Shown here in pieces: positions 37,920 through 49,599 of a DNA stretch of 64,000 bases. How positions within the stretch are numbered: position 1 is the first letter of the stretch; each line of letters begins with the position of its first letter. The DNA is from Voacanga thouarsii (Eukaryota; Streptophyta; Magnoliopsida; Gentianales; Apocynaceae). A program made the position numbers and the translations under genes. Below the pieces are notes generated by a model. That model worked only from the letters and a program-made list of their open reading frames with translations. It was not told the DNA's origin and searched no databases. Location of the stretch: positions 167,001 to 231,000 of the forward strand of contig JANUWF010001720.1 in assembly GCA_026120185.1 (NCBI GenBank). Direction: 5' to 3'.

Positions 37920-40900
37920 TTCTACCCTCCTTACAAAAAGTTTCGGCCTCGAAACTTAGCGTACATTTTTCCTCAAACAAATACGAATATTTATTGTGCA
38001 TGCTCTCCTCCAACTCCCACGTGGCTTCTCTCACTATATGGTTAGCCCATTGCACTTTCACATAAGGTATGGTCCTCCTCTTTAATACTTGTTCCTTTCG
38101 GTCAACAATTCCCATAAAGACCTCTTCATAACTTGAGTTTTCTCGAACATGTAATAGCTCTACCTCAAGCACATGGTTTGGATCTAAAATATAACGCTTC
38201 AACTATTATACGTGGAAGACATTGTGCACTCTAGACAATACAGGGGGTAAAGCCAGTTAATAAGCCAGATCTCCTACTTTCTCCAAAATCTCAAATGGTC
38301 TAACGTATCTTGGACTCAACTTTCCACTCATTCCAAATCTCATAACACCTTTCGTAGGTGGCACACGTAGGTACACTTTTTCACCTTGCTGAAACTCCAA
38401 TGGTCTTCTTTTAGTATCCGCCCAACTTTTTTGTTGATCTTGAGCTGTTTTTAGATGCTTTCGAATTAATGTAACCTTTTCCTTTGCAATATGCACCAAT
38501 TATGGCCCAGTAATACTCCTTTCGCCTACTTCATCCCAACAGATTGGTGACCAGCACCTCCTCTTCAAAATGTGCCATGCCAATGCTAGACTAGTAATTA
38601 TTGTTGTACGAGAACTACACCAAAGCCATATAGTCAATCCAACTACCCTTAAAATCCATGACACAAACTCGAAGTAGATCTTCTAAACTCTGGATCAACT
38701 TTTCGCTCTGCCCATTAGTCTGTGGATGAAATACAGTACTCAGAGATAACATAGTGCCAAATTCCTCATTAAAACTTCACCAGAAGCATGAAACAAATCT
38801 TGTATCACGGTCCGACACTATGGATACTGGTGCACCATGCAATCTGACAATATTATCTATATATAAACGTACCAATTCCTCCATAGTTGCAGTGACCTTC
38901 ATCGGAAGAAAGTGGGCAGACTTAGTCAATCTATCCACTATTACCCATAGAATGTCTTTACCAGTCCTTGTCCTGGGCAACCCTACAACAAAATCCATGG
39001 TTACATGCTCCCACTTCCATACAAGTATCTTTAATGGTTTTAACAACCCACCAGGACGTTGATGCTCAGCTTTCACCTACTAACACACCAAACAATGAGA
39101 CGTGAATTCTGCAATATCTCTCTTCGTTCCATTCCATCAGAAATTCATTTTCAAGTCTCGATACATTTTCGTTCCTCCATTTTCGTTCCTCCAGAATGTA
39201 TTGAAAACTCAGAATTATGAGCCTCTCTTATCACATCTTGCCTTAGCTGTACATCACTCGGTACATATAACCTACCATGAAACCACAAACTATTATAATC
39301 TTGTTGTTGAAAATCTGATCCATCATGTATCTGACTTCTTATCTTATTCAATTCCATATCCCTTTTTTGAGCAACCTTAATCCGCTCAATCAAGGTTGGT
39401 TGTGCCAACAGTGCTGCCAAAAATCTATCCGTACAGTCCACCATTTCAATCTTCAGTTTCTCAAATTCTATTATTAACTGGTTTTGTTGAGTCAACATTG
39501 CAACTAATGTCCCCGATGACTTTCTACTCAGTGCGTCAGCTACCTTGTTTGCTTTTCTAGTATGGTAACTAATCTTCAAGTCATAGTCTTTTAATAATTC
39601 CAACCACCTCCGCTGCCTCATATTTAGCTCTTTCTGTGTAAACAAATACTTTAAACTTTTATGATAGGTAAAAACCTCACACTGCACTCTGTATAAATAG
39701 TGCCTCCAAATTTTTAAAGCAAAAACTACTGCTGCCAACTCTAAGTTATAGGTGGGATAATTTTTCTCATACGGTTTTAACTATCGAGACGCATAGGCAA
39801 TTACTCAATCGTTCTGCATCAGCACACAACCCAAACCATTTTTAGAGGCATCACTATAGATCACAAATCCTCCAGACTCCGTGGGTAAAGCTAAAACTGG
39901 CACTGAAACCAATTTTTGCTTTAGCTGATGAAAACTGTCATCATAAGCCATGGTCCATTCAAACTTAGTTCTTTTTTTAGTTAACCGAGTCGTAGGCATT
40001 GCAATAGCAGAAACGCCTTCTACGAACTTCCTATAGTATCCTACTAAACCAAGAAAACTACACACCTGAATGACATTACAAGGTCTAGGCCAATCTACAA
40101 TTGCCTCTATTTTCTTCGGATCCACAGATATACCATCCCCAGAAATCACATGACCAAGAAAAGTCACACTTTGCAGCCAAAACTCGCACTTAGAGAACTT
40201 AGCATAAAGCTTCCTTTCTCGAAGGATTTGCAACACGGCTTTTAAATGCTCAACGTGATGTTCTTCATATGAAGAATAGACAAGAATGTCATCAATGAAT
40301 ACCACCACATACTTGTCTAATTGTTGTCGAAATACTCTGTTCATCAAATCCATGAATGCAGCTAGTGCATTGGTCAATCTAAAAGGCTTTACCAAAAATT
40401 CATAGTGCCCATATCGAGTCCTGAATGCACTTTTAGAAATATCTCCTTCCTTAACCCTTAGCTGATGATATCCAGATCGAAGGTCAATTTTTGAGAAGAC
40501 TCGAGCCCCTTTTAACTGACCAAAAAGATCATCAATTCGAGGTAACGGATACTTATTCTTCATTGTGATCTTATTTAACTCCATGTAATCAATACATAAG
40601 CGTAAACTCCCATATTTCTTTTTCACAAATAAGACAGGTGCTCCCCAAGGTGATACACTTGGTCGAATAAATTTCATATCCAGTAGCTCTTGTAGCTGTG
40701 TTTTTAACTCCCTAAGCTTAGCCGGTGCCATCCGATAAGGTGCTTTGGAAATTGGCTCGTTCCAGGAATGAGATTGATTTCAAATTCAATCTCACACTTA
40801 GGGGGTAATCCAGGTAATTTCTTAGGAAAAACATCTAGGAACTCATAAACTATTGGAACATCTTCCAACTTCGGATTATTTTTCTCCGTATCAACAACAT

Positions 40901-41402
40901 AAGCCAGATACCCTGTACATCCCTTTTGCAAACTTCTCCAAGCTTTCATAGCTGTGATAATTGGTATAGGCTGCTTCCTCGCATTCTTAGGCGTCCCTTG
41001 GAATTGAAACTCCTCTTTTCCAGTTATTCTAAACTTCACCTTTTTACCTTGACAATCGACCAAAGCATGATTCTAAGATAACCAATCCATTCCCAAGATA
41101 ACATCAAAATCTGACATATTAATCTAAATAAGGTCGACACCAAGCACATGCTCCCCAAAGCCCACTCGACAATCTCAAAATACAGAGTTAGAAGTTAAAA
41201 TTTTTCCTCTAGGTGTAGCAACTCGGTAGGTGTCAACAAGATGCTTAGGTAGAATACCAAAAATTTTAGCAAATTTTAGGGATACAAGCGAATGGGTGGC
41301 TCCACAATCAAACAAGGCATAAGCTGGAAAGGCATTGATATAAATTATACCTGCAACAACATCATCTGAGTCGTCTGCCTCTTGTTGGGTTAAGGCAAAC
41401 AC
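37915..41402 (-). pseudogene. chromovirus pol remnant (PR-RT-RH-IN-chromodomain)
   Basis: On the - strand: protease (41402-41175) with ALFDCGATHSLVS, in which Cys occupies the position next to the catalytic Asp. RT (40731-39805) has [26 protein letters not shown], the catalytic [10 protein letters not shown] and [14 protein letters not shown]. RNase H (39738-39500) has [11 protein letters not shown]; an HHCC zinc-binding integrase region follows to 39151. The integrase core (39076-38777) has [10 protein letters not shown] and SDRDTRF. The C-terminal tail ends in a chromodomain-like segment (38110-37990) with VQWANHIVREATWELEE, typical of Tekay/Del chromoviruses. Stops and frameshifts lie near 41175, 41075, 40745, 39793, 39150, 39080, 38500 and 38220. 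The last stop codon lies within the first five bases of the 3' LTR. Confidence 0.9.
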
Positions 41403-41494
41403 TCTGGCGTTAGTCTTTTTCTATTGTGATTGCGCTGACTGTTGCTGTTGCTCAGAAGGCTTAACCCCTGGTTGCCTTGTGTTAGGACAATCTG

Positions 41495-42512
41495 CTACCT
41501 TATGACCAAGTTTTCCACAACCAAAACATGCCCCAGTCTTAAACCTGCATTCACCAAGATGAATCCTTCCACAAGTCTCACATGGTTTCCTTTAAAAAAT
41601 AGCTCCAGTCTGGCTTTGCTTCCTTGCTGGAAATGGTGCTCGTTTCTTTGCTGGTTGGAACCCTCCAATTGCTGACTTAGAACTCGGTCCATAATTGCCA
41701 ATTGGTCTAGACCTCTTCACCCCTCTTTCTGCATCACCTCTACGGATGTCAGCTTCAATATGAATACATCTTCTATAGGAGTCCTCATAGTCCCGTGAGG
41801 GAACTGAAGACAACCTGGCTTGGATTCGATCCAAAAGTCCTTCCTTAAACCGAAGTAGCTTCAAATTACCATTTGCCATTAGCTCAGGTACATACTGACC
41901 CAATAAGTTAAACCTGTTGGCATACTCTACATCTGACATAGAGTCCATTTGTTTCAAGTTGAAGAATTGCTTCTGCTTCTCCAAACATAGAGAATCTAAA
42001 AAATAATGATCCAGAAATGCTTTCTTGAATGTCTCCCATGCTAACGGTTGGTTATCTACTACATATGCTGGAGAAGCCCCTTCCCACCATTTTTGTTCAT
42101 CTCCTACCAAGAATGGAATAACAATCCTGCCTCTGATATCCATGGGTACCTCCAAAACTTCGAAGTTGTGCTCCATCTCTTTAAGCCACTTCTCAGCTTT
42201 CTCAGGGTCTGATCCTTCATCAAAAGTAAGTACATTAACTTTCTTCAAATGCTCATAATGAACCTTGGTACCTAAAGCTACTCGTTGGTTGCGATTTTCC
42301 TAAGCTTGCTGAATCTGGTGTTGACCCTGCATGACTTGCGCCATCACATTAAACATTGCAGTCATCTCCGGAGGCATAGCAAAGGTCGTAGCCTATGATG
42401 TAGATCCTGATACTAGGGGTGGAGAAGGTCAAGGATTCCTCCCATATGATGTGTCCTCACCTTGCCTAGGTACACGCCCCTCTCGGTTCAGTTGAGCTAA
42501 AGGCACATTCAT
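41495..42512 (-). pseudogene. chromovirus gag remnant
   Basis: A start at 42512 (MNVPLAQLNREGR) leads through two or three stops (the last near 42300) into the open capsid region (42248-41592) with FDEGSDPEKAEKWLKEME, FLVGDEQKWWEG and SVPSRDYEDSYRRC. A zinc knuckle follows in another frame (about 41528-41490) with [14 protein letters not shown], a correct CX2CX4HX4C pattern. The protein would coat the genomic RNA in virus-like particles; here it is broken. Protease follows downstream. Confidence 0.87.
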
Positions 42513-42639
42513 GTCGTCACGTTCAGAAGGTTTATGTACACCACTAATAGTCCACACTCTTCTATTGTGAGCCAGCTATCTAGCCGAAGTAAAATAAATA
42601 AATAAATGAATGCTTAAAATAAATGATAAGGTATATTGC

Positions 42640-42764
<125 letters not shown>

Positions 42765-42875
42765 CAATACAAAAATCTATGTACCACTTCCTTTTTTTAC
42801 TCTCCCTCGTGTCCCACACTCATTTCCAAGTTAGAATTCATGTCTTAGTTTCTATCCAAATAATCATAAACCTGT

Positions 42876-42889
42876 GGGCTCTGATACCA
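42876..42889 (-). promoter_or_regulatory. Primer-binding site of the chromovirus
   Basis: On the - strand TGGTATCAGAGCCC matches the initiator Met-tRNA primer site. It lies five bases inside the LTR-like edge at 42895. Confidence 0.88.
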
Positions 42890-42894
42890 CTAAA

Positions 42895-43888
42895 TATCAC
42901 GCCCCGTGCCTGCGGACACTGGAGCGTGACTATAGGCTTGACAGCACCCATGGTCAATTACTTGGCTGTCGTCCTCGCTGGGCCAAAATGGATATCCCAA
43001 GTTGACAATAGGTACTTAGGCCCATCCTTATATACCTTTCATACTTCTCATCCCAATCCCATGTGAGATTGGGATATCATAATAGAGCATGTTCCACTTT
43101 GAATGTATGAACCCATTGACATGGGCAAAAAGCCAACCAAATGATTGAAAGAGTGCCCCTAGAAAGATTAAATGTTAGGACTGAATTCAGTGATGACTCA
43201 TTAGCTATTCGTTTAATTATGTCCCAATGTACTAGTGAAATTAAATGTGCATTGTAAGTACATGTTACTTTGATACCATTGCTCCAAAGTCTTCTTGTGT
43301 CTTTGATCGTTTGTTTCCTCCTTCCATCTTTAATCCATTTGACCATTGTGCTGGGTTCACTATTGTTAAATTATTCTATTTTACAAGTGAAACTTAAATG
43401 TTTTGTTTTCAAGCTTAGTTTAAGTGAAGGTTTTTCATACGTTTTGTAAAGGATATGTTATGAAACTCCATACTCAAATCCCAGAGGATGGGGAATTCTT
43501 ACTTACTAAGTTTTGTACTCACTCTTTTAACTCAACATTTTTAGATACTAATGATGAATTCGAGTTTGATGAGGACGACGGATGGAAGTAAGATGGGATG
43601 GCTAGTGCAAGGATCCTTATGGACTTCTACTTTAGATTGTCCCTTTAGCAATTTGAAGTTTTTTTTTTCAAGTTAAATATGTTGGGATGAATTCTTGTAT
43701 TTAGGTTTAGACTATCACCATTATTGGGGTTTTTAAGTTTTGTATTATTGGATAGTAGGATCATAATTATTTTTCTTAATGATTTAGTCTATGCAATATT
43801 AAGGCTTCGCATTCTTTGAGAAAAACCTTAAAGGATGTGGCCGTGTTGTGTCTCGGGGACGAGTTTGACCCGGATTTGGGGCATGACA
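42895..43888 (+). repeat. LTR block in inverted (+) orientation at the chromovirus 5' end
   Basis: Read on the + strand this starts TATCACGCCCCGTGCC and ends GGGGCATGACA, then TTTAGTGGTATCAGAG, a second primer-site copy (43894-43904) now on the + strand. Positions 43085-43888 are the inverted counterpart of 35793-36596. In a normal element the 5' LTR would have the same orientation as the 3' LTR, so this block is reversed or comes from a second element. Confidence 0.75.
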
Positions 43889-44046
43889 TTTAGTGGTATC
43901 AGAGTAGGTAACCAGTCCCCAGTATGGGAACTAAGTGCTACACCGTGCGTGGTGGGAGCCACCTCTAGAATCTCATACCTCCTGGTTGGTTTTGGGTTTA
44001 GCCCCTAAAATATAGGCCCAGCAAGGACGCTTTGGCCTAAAGGATG

Positions 44047-44239
44047 GGTGAATGTGATACCCGAATCCCACATGTGATTGGGATGAGAAGTGTAAATGAT
44101 ATATAAGGATGAGCCTAAGTACCTATTGTTAATTTAGAATATCCATTTTGGCCCAACGAGGACGTCGACCAAGTAGTTGACCATAGGTGTTGTCAGACCC
44201 ACAGTCGTGCTTCTGGGTCCGCGGGTACGGGACGTGACA
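44047..44239 (-). repeat. Inverted counterpart of 42895-43080
   Basis: On the - strand it starts TGTCACGTCCCGTACCC and matches the first roughly 186 bp of the + strand LTR block at 42895, including TATGGTCAA.TACTTGG and GGCCAAAATGGATAT. With 42895-43080 it forms a large inverted repeat spaced by about 970 bp. Confidence 0.8.
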
Positions 44240-44244
44240 TATAT

Positions 44245-45061
44245 TTTGCATTAACTCTCTTATGCTCTCATCAAATTGCTGCCAGATGGCTGTGAGAGAT
44301 ATAGGTGATGCTGTAGTTGTAATGGGCGTGGAATTTTGGCTAACATCTTCCTATTAACCTTCTACTTCTTCCTTTTGCATGCGTATATTAAGGATAATCT
44401 TTCCTAAGCGTAAATATTACATAAACTATGAAAAGGGGCCTATTTCAAGGTGATCTCATTCTTGATACCAAACAGTATTAGTTGTGAAAACTTCAGCTTG
44501 TCGGGACGATCAAAGCAAGCTTCTTGGCCAAGCTAACTTCCCGTGAGGTTCGGATGGGGCGACTCAAACATAAAACTATTTTGCGAAGACGGCTATTCTA
44601 GAAACGAATAAAAAAACTATGTATAAACTAGAATACTAGAAAAAGACTCTTCTTTTCTTGATGAAATAAACAAATCCAAAAAATACAAGCAATTTCTATC
44701 ACTCTAAGAGAGAATATTCTAAAATTAAACTGGAAATTAGAGTTGAACAATATGTAAATGAAAATAATATGACTAAAAGATGAAAGAAATTGCTATGATG
44801 TTCTTGGGTGCCTTGGATGCGATTCCCTTTTATTTGCCTAGTTTAATGCATTTTGCCTTCCACCACTTCCACCAAATTCACCCCTTCTGGTAGTTGTTCT
44901 TCCTCCTGTGTATTTATGGCATCATGGGAACGCGGGAAGTTTAAGACCGAGTCAAAGGTTTGGCAAGTTCTCCTTAAGAGTCCTGGGTGGAATCTTTGGT
45001 CCATCTGGGCGGTCTAGCTACTCCAGTTCCTCAGCCTGGTAGGACATTTTACTTGCCAACA
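44245..45061 (-). mobile_element. Tat/Athila-type gypsy element, 5' end (LTR, leader, gag start)
   Basis: On the - strand: a probable 5' LTR starts TGTTGGCAAGTAAAATG at 45061 and runs to about 44475. A primer-site-like TTGGTATCAAGAATGAG follows (about 44455-44472), then a gag start at 44380. The gag segment reads SPISLTAIWQQFDESI and IRELMQN up to the chromovirus insertion at 44244; two stops follow the start closely. Assignment rests on continuity with the gag at 33664-35792 once the chromovirus is removed. Confidence 0.65.
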
Positions 45062-46655
45062 ACTAAAAAAATAACGAGAAGAAATTATATACATGCCCAT
45101 AAAAGAAATAAGAAATATTGAATAAGAAAATAGTGAATGCTTTGACATTATAGAGTTAGTTAAAAATAATAATAATAATTCGTTAGCATCAATTGATTTT
45201 CTTTATATTATTAAAATTTGATATTTATCATGGGAATATAAAAGACAAGATTAATACAGAAGAGACCAAAATAAAAATAAAAAAAATAATAATAATAACA
45301 ACAATAATAATAATAATGATAAAGGAAAGCCAAGAGGGATATGATCTCTTGATCATCTCATTAGATAGGAATCCGTATATCCGTTGACTCGTGTGTGTAT
45401 CCTTTTTACTTCTGAAAATTGAAATCTTACGATACAATTTTGTTTAGCATTTTCTAAGGCAAAAAGTAAAAAGAGTCAAGACGAGATATTATAGAAAAAA
45501 CGAATGATGAAATAATAACTGAATGGAAAAACAGATAAGACACTGAACAGAGACAAGCAATACTTAGCAAGCCAAAAAAAAGGCAAGCTGTAGTACGTAC
45601 CACAACACAAGGAGCCTGCGGTGGTTGCTGGCTGTACATTCAAATGAGCCCATCTCTCTAGCCAATCATTGGTCCGATCCATCTGGCAGCCCCTACAAGT
45701 TTGCTGCTAATAGTCCTTAGAGTCGAATCAGTAATCAATAGAAGTTCCATGGAAAGACTACCGATTTGGCTCTTCAATCATACAATGAATTTCTCAGTTT
45801 TTTTTTTTTTTCTATGAGTCTTTCAGTGCGGGGAAGGGGAGCAGTGTCCAGCCTTCGGAACAACAATATATTCCTTTTACCGGGTCTTGGAGGTGTACTC
45901 ATAGAAAGTGTCGTAATTTTAAATTCTTTTTTGAGATGTGTCTTTTTTTTTTAAAAAAAAAATAATTTTTATTCTAATACAAAATTTTTTTAAAAAGTTA
46001 TATTATGTGATAGAAACAATAATATTGTTTGTCGGTCAGAATGGCACTTCCAAAAATGTTTTACGAACCACAAAATTGACTGCTTAGATACCTTGGAGTT
46101 TACAACATGCTTTCAATTTTTAAAACCAAATGCGGAGTGGCATGGGATCCAATGACATTGTTCATCAAGGAAGTTAAAAAATCAAAGCGCACAAACAAAC
46201 AAAAGCGATTCTGGTTGTGATTGGTATCACGGAGAGAAGTAATGTTTTTCGAATCAGATTAGATATCAAATCGAAAAATTTATTAATTTATGATTTAATA
46301 ATTTAATTATAATTAAATTATAATTAAATTAATAATATTATAATTTAAAAATTAAAAATATAATTATTTTTAAGAATAAAATTGATTAATAATATTATAT
46401 AATTCAAGTCTATAAATATATAAATAACAAAATTAGAAGAAAAATGTGATATTTTCTTTATTACTATAGGTTATTTAGTCTATTTGTGTAACTTATTTCT
46501 TTCTTATGAATATATTATCATATTTAGCATAAAAAAAAAAAGAAGAATGGTTCAATTCGGTCGGTCTAAATTGGTTCGCACAAAATAGAATGATTTTTTA
46601 GAATTCTGATTCGAATGAGAGGACCGGATCGGTTCACGGTCCGACCGACCGGTTC
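45062..46655. other. No gene recognised; AT-rich with simple repeats
   Basis: Contains irregular AAT/AAC repeats (45165-45325), a poly-T and a poly-A tract (45795-45815, 45940-45970) and very AT-rich DNA (46260-46420). Around 46545-46665 short CGGTC/GACCG palindromic pieces occur (CGGTCCGACCGACCGG). No coding pattern is convincing. Confidence 0.3.
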
Positions 46656-47221
46656 AATTCAGTCCAAAAAATAGTGGAGAGAAGACAAAAAAGGATGAAG
46701 ATCATAGGGGACAAGCAGAAGCCATTGTTGCCACTCTCAATCTTTGAGAACGGATTTGTACGATGATTTGAAGTTTGATTGAGATGAAATTTAATGTCGC
46801 GTGATCTTCTTAACAAGAATTGCGCATCTATTAATTTAGATCTCGATTTTGATAATATTCTTCAATTTTTGTTTTGTTGTAATTTTGAGAGATAAATATT
46901 AATATATTATTTAGTTTGCCTCTAATTTTATCTAGAGAAAATATTGTACTATTCATTATTATTATCGATAGTAGAAGTTTTTGCTAAACTAGATCTTGTG
47001 TTTTTTTTTTTTCTACTTTAGGTTTTCTATGTTAAAAAATTCTGGTGTCTCGTGTTTCTTTTTTTGTGTGTTTGTCTTTACTTATTGTTGTGATATTATT
47101 TGGTGTTTTTAGTTTATTTTTATTTTTAATTAGCATTGAAAAATAATTTTGATCTTGAGATAAATTATAAATTGTATAGAGCTTAGGTTTTTGCTCTCAT
47201 CTGTTAGTATATTTCCCAACA
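46656..47221 (+). repeat. Truncated copia-type LTR, ending CCCAACA
   Basis: This sequence and 62960-63515 are diverged copies of each other, sharing TTGAGA.AAATTTA, AATTTTGAGAGA, TATCGATAGTAGAAGTTTTT and GTGTCTCGTGTT landmarks, and both end TCCCAACA. The composition and ending are those of the 3' half of plant copia LTRs. No primer site follows. The 5' part was not found. Confidence 0.6.
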
Positions 47222-47658
47222 GAAAAAAATATTTGCTAAATAAAGATATCCTCTACTTAGCAAACAAGCATAAGAACAAAGATCTTCTGACACAGTCAGA
47301 TAATGAGCAATCTCTTATTTGTCTATTTTTGTCTGTTGTAGTCCCATACTGTAAGTTGTGGTAGATACTGCCTAAACTTTTTTTTTTTTTTTTAAATTTT
47401 AGGCATGGAACCTATGCATTTATTCAACTTTAACTTCACTTTTGTTGATCTTTTTTGCAAGAAATCTTATTCTTCCAGTTTTATTCTTTCTTTACTCATG
47501 ATATTTTCATTAATTGTAAGATATTCAACAAATATTCATAGTGTTAGAGAATTATTATGATTAGCTTGAGGAATTTGCACACTCTTTGGTATCCTTGTTG
47601 TTATGGCAAACAGGGTGACCAAGAAATTTTGATGAATGGGAACAAAATATATAGTGTA
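47222..47658. other. No gene recognised
   Basis: AT-rich DNA between the LTR fragment and the compact copia element. It supplies the insertion target TATAT at its right edge. Confidence 0.3.
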
Positions 47659-47663
47659 TATAT

Positions 47664-48123
47664 TGTTAAGGCTCATATGAAAAAATGTGATCAGAAGAAG
47701 AAGTGTGCAGTTGCAGATGCTGAACTTCAGAAGCAGAAGGCTCAGAAGTAGAAACAGAAATCTGCTATTGCTGTTGTCCAGTCAGCAACTCAGTTAGCAG
47801 CCAAGTTAGCAGTTAAGCATGCCAGCTCACTGCAAAGACCCAGCTCATTGCCTAGCTCATCCACATTTATTTTTTATCCCGATTAACTAATTTGGAAATG
47901 TCTTTGGTGGCAACAAACAATCAGTTCCACATGCTCTATTGCTAGATATTTAATTATTGGATGCAATTTCATTTTAGTTTTAGTTGATAGTTTGTTTTGG
48001 ATCCGGATGGTGTATATAAGTTCATTTTAGTGTAATCTGCACTTCTCAATGTTTTGATGAATAAAATCAGAGAAAGTTTCTTCATGTTTCCTTCTGTAAT
48101 TTTTCTGCATTTTCATTTCAACA
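47664..48123 (+). repeat. 5' LTR of the compact copia element
   Basis: TGTTAAGG to TTTCAACA. It contains GTGTATATAAG (about 48011-48021), a good TATA box, and ATGAATAAAATC (about 48056-48067), a likely polyadenylation signal. It carries a five-base stretch near 47860 that the 3' LTR lacks. Confidence 0.95.
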
Positions 48124-48135
48124 TGGTATTAGAGC
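48124..48135 (+). promoter_or_regulatory. Primer-binding site
   Basis: TGGTATTAGAGC follows the LTR immediately and pairs with initiator Met-tRNA with one mismatch. Confidence 0.92.
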
Positions 48136-48320
48136 GTAATTCACGGATGATTCCAATTTGAAGAAGAAAGTATGATTCAAATCAATTGAGAATATACATC
48201 TGTTTGTTGTTGAGGTAATCAGCAAATTGTAATCTCCATTTTGATTCTGTGATCTCAATTGGTTCTTTGATCTGTGGTAATCTAGACTGTGATTGGTGAT
48301 AAATCCTGTATTGAATTATA

Positions 48321-49450
48321 ATGACTACTCAAGATTTCACAGTTTCTAGTCCATTCTACATGCATCCGAATAAGAATCCATCATTAGTCTTGGTTCAACC
48401 ATCTTTGACTGAAAGAAACTATCATCAATGGTGTAGAGCAATAAGAATGGCCTTGATTTCTAAGAACAAGTTAGGTTTTTTCAATAGCAATATCAAAGCC
48501 CCAATTCGTACTCATAATTCATATGCAGCATGGGAAGAATGTAATAATATGGTTTTATCATGGATCCTCAATTCAGCTTCATCTTCTATAGCTCAAAGTG
48601 TAATTTGGATGGACAATGCTTATAATGTATGGACTAATCTGTGTGAACGGTTTTCACAAGGAGATTCTTTTAGAATTTCAGATCTCCAAGAAGACATATA
48701 TCATATGAAGCAAGGTACATTAACTGTGAATGAATACTATACAAATTTGAAGACATTGTGGGAAGAATTGTTGAATTTGAGGCCACTTCCAATTTGTCAC
48801 TGTGATCCAAAGTGTCAATGTCCAGCATTACCTGAAGTTAAGACAAATAATGATGCTGATTTTGTGATCAGATTTATCAAAGGGCTGAAAGAAGGGTTCA
48901 ATGGTGTCAAATCTCAGATTTTATTGACTAAACCTTTTCCAACTGTGAATCAAGCTTTTTCAATGGTTTCCACACATAAAAGGCCACTCAATTATCACAA
49001 TACACATTTTGATGGTACAATTTCATCAAATCCTCAAGTGTTTGTCACCAGGAATACTATGACAAATTCATCCATACCATCTGGAAATGTTCCCAAACAT
49101 GAACTTATGCTAAATGCAGTTGGAAATGTTAATGGGAAAGCTGTATAGCATGGTGGATATCAAGGATACAGAAAAGGAAACAATCTGAACAAGAAGTTGC
49201 GGTGTACATTTTTGTGGAATGCAGGGGCATACAATAGATAGATGTTATAAAAAGCATGGATTTCCAGCTAGTTACAAACACAAAAACAGGATTATGGGGA
49301 ATTCCAGTTTTATGTCACAAGCAAATATTGTTGCTGATGGTAGCAATTTTCAGAATGCCTCCCATGTTGTAAACTCAGTGTCAGGTTGTTCAACCAATTC
49401 ACTGGATTCTCATACCTCAAAATATGTTACTCAGGAGCAGTATCAATAGC
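48321..49450 (+). pseudogene. copia gag, one stop and one frameshift
   Basis: Opens with MTTQDFTVSSPFYMHPNK; a Gag-like region then has LVQPSLTERNYHQWCRAIR, NKLGFFNSNIKAP and LNLRPLPICHCDPKCQCPA (residues to about 180), all typical of plant copia Gag. The first open frame ends at 49148. A zinc knuckle lies in a shifted frame (about 49201-49245) with CGMQGHTIDRC; one extra T in a T5 run at 49208-49214 appears to break it. Apart from these the coat protein region is preserved. No second gag copy is present. Confidence 0.9.
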
Positions 49451-49599
49451 TGTTGAAACTGATTCAAACATAATTTACATCTTCTTCTTCTCCCAAAGCC
49501 AGTAGCATTTCTGAACATGCTCATTCCATCAACCAAGCAACTCTTCTACCAAACTTCTCAAACTCATCATATCAAGCTCAAGACATAGGTATATGTTCT

